Source: Vibrio sp. 99-70-13A1 (lineage in GTDB: Bacteria; Pseudomonadota; Gammaproteobacteria; Enterobacterales; Vibrionaceae). Taken from it: DNA of 64,000 nucleotides. Both the position numbers and the translations under genes were made by a program. Of the stretch, positions 54,163 through 64,000 are shown in pieces. The notes under the pieces are model-generated. The model ran no database searches and was not told where the DNA came from. It was given only the letters and a program-made list of their open reading frames with translations. Every line of letters begins with the position of its first letter. Within the stretch, counting starts at the first letter, position 1. The stretch spans positions 310,001 to 374,000 of the forward strand of contig NZ_VTXD01000001.1 in the NCBI RefSeq assembly GCF_013114625.1, written 5' to 3'.

Positions 54163-56136
54163 TTATGCCTCCTGCTCTACTGCTTCTTGCTTTTTCGATG
54201 GTTTACGAAAACGGTAACGACGGTCAGTGATTGCAATAATGCCACCTAGAGACATAATGATTGAACCTGCCCAAATCCAGCGAACAAACGGTTTGTAGTA
54301 AATACGCACAGCCCAAGACTTGTTGTCGTCTAAACGTTCACCCATTGCAATATAAAGGTCACGAGTAACGCCTCTATCAATTGCCGCTTCTGTCATCATT
54401 GACTTAGCTGTTGTGTAAAAACGTTTTTCTGCATGCAATGTATTGATGTATTTACCTTCTTTAGTAACTTCAAAGTCAGCAATATAACCATCATAGTTAG
54501 GGCCGTCTTTATCTCGTACACCAGAGAAGTAGAAGTTGTATTCATTCAATTGGAAGTTTTCACCAGGCGCTAAACGTACATCTCTTTCGATACTGTAGTT
54601 TTGAACCATAGCAATACCAATAACAGCCACTGCCAAACCAAGGTGACCACACACCATAGCCCAATGGCTACGTTGCAATTTAGTCACGCCTTTCCAGAAA
54701 GTATGACGATGGGTTGCACGCTCATGTAACTCAAAACCGTGCATGGAAATGATCCAAATTGCCATCACCCAACCAGTGAAAGCAGTACCATTAAAGCGCT
54801 CAGCTAGAACTGTGATCAGCAGACCACCGAGTGTCAGTGAAACAACACCTGAAATAAGCATAGGTTTAACAAGCTTAGATAAGTTGTCACGCTTCCAACG
54901 GATCAGAGGACCGATACCCAACAAGAACGAGAATGGAATCATCAACCAGAAGAACAACATATCAAAGAATGGTGCGCCAATTGAAACGGAACCCAAACCA
55001 AGTTGTTTATGAACTAACGGCAGTAATGTACCCACTAATACAACGACAAGCGCAGCAATGAGTATGATGTTGTTTCCTAATAAAGCATTTTCTCTTGATA
55101 CAAGATCAAAGTTACCACGCACACGGACTGCCGCGCCTTTTACAGCAAACAATAGTAGTGAGCCACCAATAACAAATACTAAGAAACCTAAGATAAACAT
55201 GCCGCGAGCTGGATCTGACGCAAATGCGTGAACAGAAACCAAAATGCCCGAACGAACTAAGAACGTACCTAATAAACTTAATGAGAATGCTGAAAGAGCC
55301 AGTAATACTGTCCACGCCTTAAATGTACCGCGCTTTTCAGTTACCGCTAATGAGTGCATTAGTGCTGTACCAGCTAACCAAGGCATGAAAGATGCGTTTT
55401 CTACTGGATCCCAGAACCACCAGCCACCCCAGCCAAGTTCATAATATGCCCACCATGAACCAAGAGAGATACCTAGCGTTAGGAATAACCACGCAGCGAT
55501 TGTCCAAGGGCGAGACCAGCGAGCCCATGCTGTATCTAATCGGCCGCTCATTAAAGAGGCAATAGCAAAAGAGAACGCTACAGAAAAACCAACATACCCC
55601 ATGTAAAGCATTGGTGGGTGAATGATTAAACCTGGATCTTGTAGAAGCGGGTTTAAGTCACGACCATCAACTGGGAAGAATGGAAGAGTACGTAGGAATG
55701 GGTTAGAAGTAACGATGATGAACAGTAAAAACCCTACTGTGATCAAACCCATAATTGCCAATACGCGAGCAACCGATTCTTGCGGCATTCCGCGGCTAAA
55801 GGTAGCAACGGCAACAGTCCAACCCGCTTGGATAAGAACCCAAAGCAGTAATGAACCTTCATGAGCCCCCCAAACTGCAGTAATTCTGTAATACCAAGGT
55901 AATTGGCTATTAGAGTTACTTGCTACGTATTGAACAGTAAAGTCGTTGGTATAAAAGGCATAACACAAAATGACAAACGACACAGCTAAGAATAGGAACA
56001 TACCCCAAGACAAAGGTCTTGCGGTGTTCATTAGCATTGTGTTGTTTTTCGCTGCGCCATACAAAGGTAAAACGCTTAATAATAATGCCAACCCTAATGA
56101 TAGGATCATGGCAAAATGGCCGACCTCAACGATCAT
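54163..56136 (-). CDS. ccmF: CcmF, haem lyase core membrane protein
   Basis: Central subunit of the cytochrome c haem lyase; it takes haem from holo-CcmE and joins it to apocytochrome. The tryptophan-rich WWD motif is clear in [22 protein letters not shown] (near residue 235). About 15 membrane helices span 657 residues, the usual size. Periplasmic histidines seen include those near HEGSLLLW and in LVHKQL. The start overlaps the ccmE stop by four bases, and ccmG begins directly after its stop. Confidence 0.96.
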   Translation of the reverse strand: MIVEVGHFAMILSLGLALLLSVLPLYGAAKNNTMLMNTARPLSWGMFLFLAVSFVILCYAFYTNDFTVQYVASNSNSQLPWYYRITAVWGAHEGSLLLWVLIQAGWTVAVATFSRGMPQESVARVLAIMGLITVGFLLFIIVTSNPFLRTLPFFPVDGRDLNPLLQDPGLIIHPPMLYMGYVGFSVAFSFAIASLMSGRLDTAWARWSRPWTIAAWLFLTLGISLGSWWAYYELGWGGWWFWDPVENASFMPWLAGTALMHSLAVTEKRGTFKAWTVLLALSAFSLSLLGTFLVRSGILVSVHAFASDPARGMFILGFLVFVIGGSLLLFAVKGAAVRVRGNFDLVSRENALLGNNIILIAALVVVLVGTLLPLVHKQLGLGSVSIGAPFFDMLFFWLMIPFSFLLGIGPLIRWKRDNLSKLVKPMLISGVVSLTLGGLLITVLAERFNGTAFTGWVMAIWIISMHGFELHERATHRHTFWKGVTKLQRSHWAMVCGHLGLAVAVIGIAMVQNYSIERDVRLAPGENFQLNEYNFYFSGVRDKDGPNYDGYIADFEVTKEGKYINTLHAEKRFYTTAKSMMTEAAIDRGVTRDLYIAMGERLDDNKSWAVRIYYKPFVRWIWAGSIIMSLGGIIAITDRRYRFRKPSKKQEAVEQEA

Positions 56137-56615
56137 TCATATGCTCCTTTTGTTTGCTCTTCTGAATATTGCAGAGGCTCATGGGTTTTCTTCATGGCTT
56201 CAGCAACTTCAGATGGCATGTATTCTTCATCATGCTTAGCAAGTACTTCGAATGCTTCGATAGTTGTGGCGTCTTTTAATACACCTTGAGCGACAATACC
56301 CTGCCCTTCACGAAATAGATCAGGAAGAATGCCATCGTAAGTAATAGTAACTTTGGGACCAATATCAGCTAAATCAAAACTTACGCGTAAAGATTCTTGG
56401 TCACGTTTCACTGAACCTACAACAACCATTCCGCCAATGCGTAGACGCTGCCCTACTTCAGGTTTCTTACCATCTTTACCGTTTACAAGCTCAGTCGGTG
56501 TGTAGAACAAATCCATGTTCTGGTTAAGTGCATAGACCATTAAACCAATTGTCGCACTGATACCAAAAAAGATTGCTAGTACTATGCCTAACCTCTTTTT
56601 ACGTCTCGGATTCAT
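56133..56615 (-). CDS. ccmE: CcmE, periplasmic haem chaperone
   Basis: Membrane-anchored haem chaperone that binds haem covalently and hands it to CcmF. The N-terminal anchor (about 8-29, [23 protein letters not shown]) is followed by an OB-fold barrel with [13 protein letters not shown] and the haem-binding histidine in [10 protein letters not shown] (about residue 134). The length of 160 residues is normal. It overlaps both ccmD and ccmF by four bases. Confidence 0.95.
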   Translation of the reverse strand: MNPRRKKRLGIVLAIFFGISATIGLMVYALNQNMDLFYTPTELVNGKDGKKPEVGQRLRIGGMVVVGSVKRDQESLRVSFDLADIGPKVTITYDGILPDLFREGQGIVAQGVLKDATTIEAFEVLAKHDEEYMPSEVAEAMKKTHEPLQYSEEQTKGAYE

Positions 56616-56818
56616 AGAGTGTTCTCCATATTTTTCGCTGCATCAATTCGCTCTTGGCGATCGACTTTTGCTTGTACTTCATTGAGTAGTTGTTTTCCAC
56701 GACGCATGCTTACAATCATAAGAATGAACATCGATAAAAAGGTAATTCCAAACGCGCTCCATACATAAGAGGCATAGCCTCCCATTGCAAAGAAATCACT
56801 CAGGGATTCAAAATACAT
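56612..56818 (-). CDS. ccmD: CcmD, small membrane protein of haem export complex
   Basis: Small single-span protein needed to release holo-CcmE from the CcmABC complex. The 68 residues start [24 protein letters not shown], the usual CcmD beginning, with one membrane helix (about 15-38) and a charged cytoplasmic tail ([20 protein letters not shown]). It lies 11 bp after ccmC and overlaps ccmE by four bases. Confidence 0.9.
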   Translation of the reverse strand: MYFESLSDFFAMGGYASYVWSAFGITFLSMFILMIVSMRRGKQLLNEVQAKVDRQERIDAAKNMENTL

Positions 56819-56829
56819 AATAATCTACC

Positions 56830-57573
56830 TTACTGTGCTTTTTCAGCGGCAAGTTTACGGACCCAAGGTCTATGGCTTTCTTTACAGATAATTTCGTTAC
56901 GAAAACGAACCATAGTGAGAGCTCCGAAGAAGAAGGCAAAACCAAAGATATTAAGCAGTAATGGCCATAACATATCAGATGAAATAGAAGGCTGATCAAA
57001 CTTGGTGATTGTTGCGCCTTGGTGAAGCGTATTCCACCATTCAACTGAGAAATGAATAATAGGTAGGTTAATCACACCAACGATCGCAAGAATGCCTGCG
57101 GCTTTCGCGGCTGTCTTTTGGTCATCAAATGCGTGGTGTAAAGCAATCACACCAAGGTATAAGAATAAAAGAATAAGTTCAGAAGTTAGCCGTGCATCCC
57201 ATACCCACCATGCACCCCACATTGGTTTACCCCAAACAGCGCCAGTTAATAACGCAATAAAGGTAAATACCGCACCAATAGGCGCCATTGCAAGAGCTGC
57301 CATATCAGATAAGCGAACTTGCCAAACAAGCCCAATGAAAGCCGCAATTGCCATAGACATATATACGCCCATAGACCAAATTGCAGATGGAACATGGATA
57401 TAAATGATTCTAAAGCTATCGCCTTGTTGATAGTCCGAAGGAGCAAATGCTAAGCCCCAAACCGTACCTACAGATAGGCAGAATAACGCTAGAATTGAAA
57501 ACCATGGCAGAAGTTTACCAGCGAGCTGGTATGAAGCCTCTGCTTTGGCGTAGGGATGTAGCCATTTCCACAT
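56830..57573 (-). CDS. ccmC: CcmC, haem delivery protein
   Basis: Six-helix membrane protein that loads haem onto CcmE. The WWD haem-handling motif is seen in MWGAWWVWDARLTSELIL (near residue 120-137), with the flanking periplasmic histidines in YIHVPSAIWSMG (about 60) and HFSVEWWNTLHQG (about 175-187). The length of 247 residues is normal. It begins 126 bp after ccmB, the largest gap inside the operon, and is followed closely by ccmD. Confidence 0.96.
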   Translation of the reverse strand: MWKWLHPYAKAEASYQLAGKLLPWFSILALFCLSVGTVWGLAFAPSDYQQGDSFRIIYIHVPSAIWSMGVYMSMAIAAFIGLVWQVRLSDMAALAMAPIGAVFTFIALLTGAVWGKPMWGAWWVWDARLTSELILLFLYLGVIALHHAFDDQKTAAKAAGILAIVGVINLPIIHFSVEWWNTLHQGATITKFDQPSISSDMLWPLLLNIFGFAFFFGALTMVRFRNEIICKESHRPWVRKLAAEKAQ

Positions 57574-57699
57574 TATATGTTCTCACTCTTACTTCATATT
57601 GCTCACAACAACTATTAGCTGTGATTATTATTATTTTGTATTTGCTTATTTACCGGACTCTATGAGTTAGGTAAGTGTAATAAGTTCACTATCTAAAAA

Positions 57700-58368
57700 T
57701 TAATTCACACTGACTCGTAGAGCTGCGCTTATCGCAAATGGGGTTAGAGTCATCGCACCCATAAACATTGCTCCTAAAATGGCAAGTTGCCCATCATAAG
57801 CGACCCCTAAAGCTGCAGCATCTATCGCTGATGTTGCAAATATAAGTATAGGGATATAAAGAGGAAGTATTAACAGGCTTAACAACACTCCACCTTTTTG
57901 TAAACCCACTGTTAAGGCAACACCAATCGCACCAATAAAGCTTAATGCCGGAGTACCAACTAATAAAGTTAAGACAACCGCTAACCAAGTGTCGAAGTCT
58001 AACGATAAGAGCACAGCCAGTAGTGGACTAATTAAAATCAAGGGTAACCCAGTCAATAACCAGTGCGCTATGACTTTGGACAAGACGACCAACTGCAACG
58101 GGATGGGCATAAGCATCATCTGCTCAAGCGAACCATCTTGAAAATCATCACGAAATAACCGTTCTAAAGACAATAAAGCCGACAATAAAGCTGCCACCCA
58201 TACGATACCAGCCGCGATACGAGCTAGTAAGTTTGGCTCAGGTCCAATACTTAGAGGGAATAAAGTTATGACGATGATAAAAAACCACAGTGGGTTAAAA
58301 ATATCAGCTTGACGGCGAAAGGCGATAAGTAGCTCGCGTCGAATAATTGTGGTCATTGATGAAATCAT
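57700..58368 (-). CDS. ccmB: CcmB, membrane subunit of CcmAB ABC transporter
   Basis: Six-helix membrane partner of CcmA; the CcmAB ATPase drives release of haem-loaded CcmE. The protein has the family start TIIRRELLIAFRRQADIFNPLWFF and the motif FRDDFQDGSLEQMMLMP. I take ATG 58368 (222 residues, MISSMTTIIRREL); a GTG at 58377 would add three residues and overlap ccmA by eight bases, and cannot be excluded because neither has a strong ribosome binding site. It is translationally linked to ccmA. Confidence 0.92.
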   Translation of the reverse strand: MISSMTTIIRRELLIAFRRQADIFNPLWFFIIVITLFPLSIGPEPNLLARIAAGIVWVAALLSALLSLERLFRDDFQDGSLEQMMLMPIPLQLVVLSKVIAHWLLTGLPLILISPLLAVLLSLDFDTWLAVVLTLLVGTPALSFIGAIGVALTVGLQKGGVLLSLLILPLYIPILIFATSAIDAAALGVAYDGQLAILGAMFMGAMTLTPFAISAALRVSVN

Positions 58369-58369
58369 G

Positions 58370-58987
58370 TTACTCACCCAACTTTATTTTTCGAAGTTTC
58401 GGGCTATCGGCAAACATATCTTGGTGAGTTGTTAATAAAACAATACCACCGTTATCAGCATGTTTAGAAAAAAGCGACTCCAATACTTTCACACCCTGTT
58501 TATCTATTGCAGTCAGTGGCTCATCCAAAACCCAGAGCATTTGATTGCTCAACCATAAACGAGCGAGAGCCACGCGGCGTTGCTGCCCTGCGGATAACTG
58601 CCCTGCTGGCACATCTTCCCTTCCCGCTAAGCCCACTTGAGCCAATGCTCCATAGATATCATCTTTCGTTGCATTGACATTATGGATAGATTGATAAAAG
58701 CGTAAGTTTTCAAATGCGCTTAACTCTCGCTTTACACCGGTTTGGTGCCCTAAAAATAATAGGTTTTGGTGGTAAGCATCACGATTAGACTGAATTGATT
58801 CACCATCCCAATAAATTGAGCCTTCATCTCGGTCACCTAAGCCCGCAATAATCCTGAGAAGTGTTGTCTTCCCCGTACCATTCCTTCCTTCAACTTGAAC
58901 GAGCTCACCCGATTTCAGTTGAAAAGAAAGTGATTCAAAAAGAACCCTTTCATCACGAATTGCAGTTAAGTTGGTGACTTCTAACAT
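58370..58987 (-). CDS. ccmA: CcmA, ATPase subunit of haem export ABC transporter
   Basis: ABC ATPase of the cytochrome c maturation system. Walker A is GRNGTGKTT (about 35-43), the signature is [14 protein letters not shown] (about 130-143), and Walker B is [12 protein letters not shown], followed by the switch His in LLTTHQD. The 205-residue length is standard. It is the first gene of ccmABCDEFGHI on the minus strand, with a 276-bp gap to the DUF2802 gene upstream that must hold the operon promoter; no clear -35/-10 pair was identified there. Confidence 0.95.
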   Translation of the reverse strand: MLEVTNLTAIRDERVLFESLSFQLKSGELVQVEGRNGTGKTTLLRIIAGLGDRDEGSIYWDGESIQSNRDAYHQNLLFLGHQTGVKRELSAFENLRFYQSIHNVNATKDDIYGALAQVGLAGREDVPAGQLSAGQQRRVALARLWLSNQMLWVLDEPLTAIDKQGVKVLESLFSKHADNGGIVLLTTHQDMFADSPKLRKIKLGE

Positions 58988-59211
58988 AGGTAGTTTGGTC
59001 TAATCTGTAGGTAAATTGGATCTTATAATAAGTGGGCTATAGTAACACAGCACTTAAGGGACAAAATAGGATTAGGTCTTTACGAAACAACAATCTCGGT
59101 AAGAAACTGTAACTACACCATCACAATTTACATATTTTCTCTTATTTAAAGGAACAGCTACTGATACATATACTTATAAACATCGTTCTATAAATAGTGA
59201 CTTACAGAAAC

Positions 59212-59234
59212 AAAAAAAGAAGCCGAAGCTTCTT
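59212..59234 (-). terminator. Terminator of the chemotaxis operon
   Basis: Stem AAGAAGC/GCTTCTT with a CGAA-type loop; on the minus strand a T-run follows. It lies just past the DUF2802 gene and separates the che operon from ccm. Confidence 0.8.
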
Positions 59235-59263
59235 AATTTTAGAATTAATATAGGTAACCGTAG

Positions 59264-59770
59264 CTAGCGTCGCTGAGGTTTTCTTCTATCCGGATGAAGA
59301 GACCTTTCATGATGTGGTGAAGGATCGCTGCGTAACGGTGGAACCTTTTCTTTTCCCGCCAGCTTATTCTGTAATGACATCATCAATTCAGCTTCAGCCT
59401 TTGGTAATTCGCATTCCTCAATAAGCTCATTAATACCAGCACCAAGTTGCACCATCTTAGTCGCTCTTGTATAAAGCCGACCGTCAGTGTCTACATGTTC
59501 AAGCTCAACAATTCGTTCGCTAAGATGTTTAATAACATCTTCTTGCTCTGTCACTTTTTGGCCTAAGCCAATGACAACAGAGCGAACTTCTAAAAGCTGT
59601 TTGCTTGATTTTTGAAGTTCTTTTTCAATGTTTCGAACGTGCAATCGAGATTGATCTACTTGCTTCTGGATAACATTTTTAACACGGGTCAATAACCCGA
59701 TAAGAAGCAAGGTAATCAACCCTGCTCCAATCAACAATAAAGCAGGGCTTATTTGAAATGCATCAAACAT
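59264..59770 (-). CDS. DUF2802 membrane-anchored coiled-coil protein
   Basis: Conserved Vibrio-type protein of unknown function at the end of the polar chemotaxis operon. One N-terminal membrane helix (about residues 10-28, ALLLIGAGLITLLLIGLLTRV) is followed by a long heptad-like coiled coil (about 30-90) and a DUF2802 segment (about 100-145, YTRATKMVQLGAGINELIEECELPKAEAELMMSLQ) that resembles a short helix-turn-helix, with a basic Pro/Arg/His tail. Its ATG adjoins the cheW stop (one base shared). Linkage suggests a role in the chemoreceptor array or its polar anchoring; this is inference. Confidence 0.8.
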   Translation of the reverse strand: MFDAFQISPALLLIGAGLITLLLIGLLTRVKNVIQKQVDQSRLHVRNIEKELQKSSKQLLEVRSVVIGLGQKVTEQEDVIKHLSERIVELEHVDTDGRLYTRATKMVQLGAGINELIEECELPKAEAELMMSLQNKLAGKEKVPPLRSDPSPHHERSLHPDRRKPQRR

Positions 59771-60255
59771 TATAGGTGAGCCATCTCATCCCATTCGTCT
59801 TCGCTTAATAACTTGTTAAGGTCGACTAGAATAAGTAGTTTGCCGTCTCGGTTGCTTACACCTTGGATGAACTTAGCGCTTTCATCAGTACCAACGCTTG
59901 GCGTTGTATCGATTTCAGAAGAACGTAAATACACAACTTCAGCTACGCTATCAACAAGAATACCAATAACTTGACGCTCAGATTCAATCACAATAATACG
60001 AGTATTATCAGTGATCTCACCTTGCATTAGACCAAAGCGAGAGCGAGTATCAATAACAGTGACAACATTACCACGCAGGTTGATAATCCCTAGTACATAG
60101 TCAGGAGCGCCAGGTACAGGAGCAATTTCGCTATAACGTAATACTTCACGAACTTGCATTACATTGATGCCGTAAGTTTCCTCTTCTAGTTGAAAAGTTA
60201 CCCACTGAAGCACTTCATCATTACCTTGATCTTTTCTTACTTCAACTTCGTTCAT
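59770..60255 (-). CDS. cheW: CheW chemotaxis coupling protein
   Basis: Adaptor that links chemoreceptors to the CheA kinase. The single CheW SH3-like domain spans nearly all 161 residues, with QWVTFQLEEETYGINVMQVREVLRY at the start, PDYVLGIINLRGNVVTVIDTRSRFG in the middle and ILVDLNKLLSEDEW at the end. It lies between parP (35 bp upstream) and the DUF2802 gene, within a cheA-cheB-parC-parP-cheW operon. Confidence 0.95.
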   Translation of the reverse strand: MNEVEVRKDQGNDEVLQWVTFQLEEETYGINVMQVREVLRYSEIAPVPGAPDYVLGIINLRGNVVTVIDTRSRFGLMQGEITDNTRIIVIESERQVIGILVDSVAEVVYLRSSEIDTTPSVGTDESAKFIQGVSNRDGKLLILVDLNKLLSEDEWDEMAHL

Positions 60256-60290
60256 CTTTATTCCTCTTAATGTCGTGCCCGACTTATTTT

Positions 60291-61380
<1,090 letters not shown>

Positions 61381-61394
<14 letters not shown>

Positions 61395-62163
61395 TTATCG
61401 CCAACCTCTCAAGGTAAATAAGCAATTGTTTATACGCAAACACTCCACGACTACCAGATGCAAAATGAGAAGCTGGCAGCCTTTTTAAACTGGCATCTCT
61501 AAATTTCGTATCTATTGGAACAGCTGAGGTCCAAACTTGGTCAGGATATTCTTGCTTTAACTGAGTCAGTGTTTGTAAAGAAGCCTTAGTTCGCTTGTCA
61601 TACATAGTCGGGACGATGGTTACCTGAAAAGGTGACTTACGAGATTTCTGCATAATGGTAAGCGTTCTTATCATTCGCTCTAAACCTTTTAATGCCAAAA
61701 ACTCTGTCTGAACAGGAATCAAAATTCGGTCACTGGCAGCCAAAGCATTAACCATCATCACACCTAAAACTGGCGGACAGTCGATCAATACATAGTCATA
61801 CTCACCTTGCAGGGCTGTGATTGCTCTTTTTAGAATCAACCCCATACCGCTGCGATTACCCATTACACGATCAAGTGTTGCAAGTGACATGTGCGCTGGA
61901 ATAATATCGATCCCTTCAACTTCCGTTTTTAAAGTAAGTGGCTTAACACTTTGCTTCGAAAATTCACGAATTTGAAAAAGATCAAATAAACTGGCTTCAA
62001 CCGTATCTGAATCATAACCCAGATACGTAGTTAGTGATGCATGAGGGTCAGTATCCACAAGTAACACTCGGTGCCCTTTTTGGCTCAGTAAGCCAGCTAA
62101 GGTAACCGTTGTTGTGGTTTTACCAACACCACCTTTTTGGTTTGCAACACTCCAAACTATCAT
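61381..62163 (-). CDS. parC: ParC, ParA-like ATPase for polar chemotaxis arrays
   Basis: MinD/ParA-family ATPase that places chemotaxis arrays at the flagellated pole in Vibrio. The deviant Walker A KGGVGKTTTT is at residues 9-18 (after MIVWSVANQ), with VLLVDTDPHASLTTYLG (Walker A') and YVLIDCPPVLG (Walker B). The 260 residues fit the family. Chromosome-partitioning ParA is an alternative for the fold, but there is no parB beside it, and the cheB-parC-parP-cheW context favours ParC. It lies 9 bp after cheB. Confidence 0.92.
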
Positions 62164-62172
62164 GCGCTATAC

Positions 62173-63267
62173 CTACGATAATCCAACTTCAACAAGCATT
62201 CTTTCAGCAATTCGCTCTAATGGAAGATCTTCCGTTGAGATCCCCGCTTTCGCGACAGCTTGAGGCATACCGTAAACAACACAGCTTTCTTCGTCTTGTG
62301 CCCAGATGGTTGCTCCAGCAGATTTGAGCATTCGAGCACCTTCTCTACCGTCAGCTCCCATGCCGGTAAGCACCATAGATAAGACTTTATCGCCGTATAT
62401 TTTCGCTGCAGAACCGAATGTTACATCAACACAAGGTTTATAGTTCATTCGTTCCCCGCCATCAAGAATACGAAGGCGTGAAGAACCCGCTCTGCCATCA
62501 ACCATCATTTGTTTACCACCTGGAGCTAAATACGCAACACCAGGCTTTAATACATCACCATCTTGCGCTTCTTTCACTTCTATTTTACATAGAGTGTTCA
62601 GCCTGCTAGCAAAAGCAGCAGTAAAGGTTGCTGGCATATGCTGAATTAACACAATGGGATGTGGGTAATTAGCAGGTAAACGAGTCAGAATTTTTTGTAA
62701 CGCAACCGGACCACCAGTCGATGTACCAATTGCAGTTAATTGATACTTTTTCCCTGATGCTCGATATTTAGCTTTAACCACTGATGCTGGTTTTGCCGTT
62801 GTCGCTGTTTGACGAACAGGCGCTGATGCAGTAGCAGCTGGACGAATTGGAGCTCGGCGCATCAATCCACGTTTAGAAGCGATTTCTAGAACTCGCTGCT
62901 GAAGTAAAACAACCGCATCGTCTCTATTTCGAGCGATATCCTCAAACTTCTTAGGTAAGAAGTCTAAAGCACCCGCATCTAGTGCATCTAGCGTTGCTTT
63001 TGCACCGTCATGAGTTAATGACGAAAACATCAAAATCGGAGTTGGGCAAGCAGCCATGATTTCACGAACAGCAGTAATACCGTCCATAACCGGCATCTCA
63101 ATATCCATAGTAATAACATCAGGTTTGAGTTGCTTTGCTTTTTCTACTGCTTCTTTACCATTTACTGCAACATCTAGAACTTCTAGGCGAGCCTCTGAAT
63201 TAATGATCTCACTTACGCGACGGCGAAAAAAGCTCGAATCATCAACGACTAATACTTTAATCGCCAT
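62173..63267 (-). CDS. cheB: CheB, chemoreceptor methylesterase/deamidase
   Basis: Response regulator that removes methyl groups from chemoreceptors, resetting the sensory array. The receiver domain (about 1-125) has VDDSSFFRR and phospho-acceptor Asp in [13 protein letters not shown]. The catalytic domain (about 175-360) shows [15 protein letters not shown] (nucleophile Ser), [15 protein letters not shown] (His) and [15 protein letters not shown] (Asp). Between them is a Lys/Ala/Thr linker longer than in E. coli. The length of 364 residues is normal for Vibrio. It begins 12 bp after cheA. Confidence 0.95.
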   Translation of the reverse strand: MAIKVLVVDDSSFFRRRVSEIINSEARLEVLDVAVNGKEAVEKAKQLKPDVITMDIEMPVMDGITAVREIMAACPTPILMFSSLTHDGAKATLDALDAGALDFLPKKFEDIARNRDDAVVLLQQRVLEIASKRGLMRRAPIRPAATASAPVRQTATTAKPASVVKAKYRASGKKYQLTAIGTSTGGPVALQKILTRLPANYPHPIVLIQHMPATFTAAFASRLNTLCKIEVKEAQDGDVLKPGVAYLAPGGKQMMVDGRAGSSRLRILDGGERMNYKPCVDVTFGSAAKIYGDKVLSMVLTGMGADGREGARMLKSAGATIWAQDEESCVVYGMPQAVAKAGISTEDLPLERIAERMLVEVGLS

Positions 63268-63279
63268 ATCTATCCTTAA

Positions 63280-64000
63280 TTAAATTCTTGAAGCAGCTGC
63301 ATACTGCTTTAGTAGATCAGGCACGTCTAAAATCAATGCAATGTGCCCGTCACTTGTAATTGTTGCGCCAGCCATACCAGGCGTTCCTTGCAACAAGTTA
63401 TCTAAAGGTTTGATAACCACTTCTTCTTGACCAATCAAGGTATCAACCACAAATCCTACACGTTGACTACCAAGCTGAACAATAACAACATGCCCATGCC
63501 CTTTACGCAGTTCAATAGTGCCAGCTTGTGGCGCTAACCAATTTTGTAGATAAAATAGTGGGATCGATTTATCTCTAACAATGATAGTCAATTGCCCATC
63601 AACCACATTAGTGCGGCTTAAATCTAGATGGAAAATTTCATTAACAGATGCCAGTGGTAATGCAAACGGATGACCTGCTACACCTACCATTAGCGTTGGT
63701 AAAATAGCTAATGTCAGTGGAACCTTGATTGTAATCTTGGTGCCTTTACCTAGCTCTGAGTCGATATCAATAGAGCCATTTAACGTATTGATTGCTGTTT
63801 TAACAACATCCATACCAACACCACGACCAGAGATGTCTGAGATTTTTTCTTTACTAGAGAAGCCTGGAGCGAAAATTAAGTTGAAGCATTCTTTGTTTGA
63901 TAAACGCGAAGCCGCGTCTTCATCCATAATCCCTCGTTTAACCGCAATCCCACGTAGCACATCTGGGTCCATACCACCACCATCGTCAACGATAGCAAGT
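63280..64000 (-). CDS. cheA: CheA chemotaxis histidine kinase (5' part outside window)
   Basis: C-terminal portion of the chemotaxis kinase. The reading frame is open to the right window edge; the last visible bases encode LAIVDDGGGMDPDVLR, the G1 box of the ATPase (P4) domain, followed by the G2 region ISGRGVGMDVV and GTKITIKVPLTLAI. The remaining part is the P5 CheW-like regulatory domain (ASVNEIFHLD ... FVVDTLIGQEEVVIKPL). About 240 residues are seen; phosphotransfer (P1) and dimerisation domains lie outside. It stands upstream of cheB in the same operon. Confidence 0.95.
   Translation of the reverse strand, partial: LAIVDDGGGMDPDVLRGIAVKRGIMDEDAASRLSNKECFNLIFAPGFSSKEKISDISGRGVGMDVVKTAINTLNGSIDIDSELGKGTKITIKVPLTLAILPTLMVGVAGHPFALPLASVNEIFHLDLSRTNVVDGQLTIIVRDKSIPLFYLQNWLAPQAGTIELRKGHGHVVIVQLGSQRVGFVVDTLIGQEEVVIKPLDNLLQGTPGMAGATITSDGHIALILDVPDLLKQYAAASRI

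Overview
The window looks like one contiguous piece of a Vibrionaceae chromosome, most likely Vibrio. The evidence is the gene content and order: clpX-clpP-tig followed by the dctBD/dctPQM C4-dicarboxylate block; fadIJ followed by an ECF-type sigma/DUF3379 pair and two fadL genes; and mlaA-ccmIHGFEDCBA-DUF2802-cheW-parP-parC-cheB-cheA, which is the polar chemotaxis arrangement of Vibrio. From memory, similar blocks exist on the V. cholerae large chromosome. No rRNA, tRNA, insertion sequence, phage gene or CRISPR array was seen.

Layout. 1-3290: clpX (3' end cut by the window edge), clpP and tig on the minus strand. 3968-10704: the sensor/regulator pair dctB-dctD (plus), a bidirectional terminator, then the TRAP transporter dctP-dctQ-dctM (minus), driven by a near-consensus sigma-54 promoter that DctD should activate. 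11050-30518: the centrepiece, an omega-3 polyunsaturated fatty acid (PUFA) synthase locus. It holds a hotdog thioesterase (Orf6-like), the phosphopantetheinyl transferase pfaE (minus), a 694-bp divergent leader, and the tightly coupled pfaA-pfaB-pfaC-pfaD operon of about 17.5 kb. PfaA carries five tandem acyl carrier domains. 30616-38733: housekeeping and miscellaneous genes (an HflX-type GTPase, a PatB/MalY-like lyase, selO, an unannotated 33-aa membrane peptide, a LysE/RhtB exporter, prmB, smrB, sixA). 39057-42263: an M16 protease and a small TIGR02450-type protein behind a structured leader. 42449-50859: fatty acid degradation and uptake, fadI-fadJ (minus), a probable small RNA (minus), a sigma factor/anti-sigma pair, and two fadL porins. 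50982-64000: mlaA, the complete cytochrome c maturation operon, and the chemotaxis/polarity operon, running off the right edge inside cheA.

How it fits together. Lipid metabolism recurs: PUFA synthesis, beta-oxidation, long-chain fatty acid uptake and outer-membrane lipid asymmetry (MlaA). Four sequences resembling the FadR operator lie in front of fadI, the first fadL, the thioesterase and (one arm only) pfaA. This suggests, but does not prove, that PUFA synthesis here is read out by the same acyl-CoA sensor that controls degradation and uptake.

The best candidates for undescribed biology are: the minus-strand small RNA between fadI and the sigma factor gene; the possible FadR link to pfa; the 33-aa membrane peptide; an upstream ORF that ends in a TAATG overlap with pfaA; the structured leader before the TIGR02450 gene; and a hexanucleotide tract of 11 perfect copies in parP. 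Coordinates of regulatory sites were found by eye and not by software.
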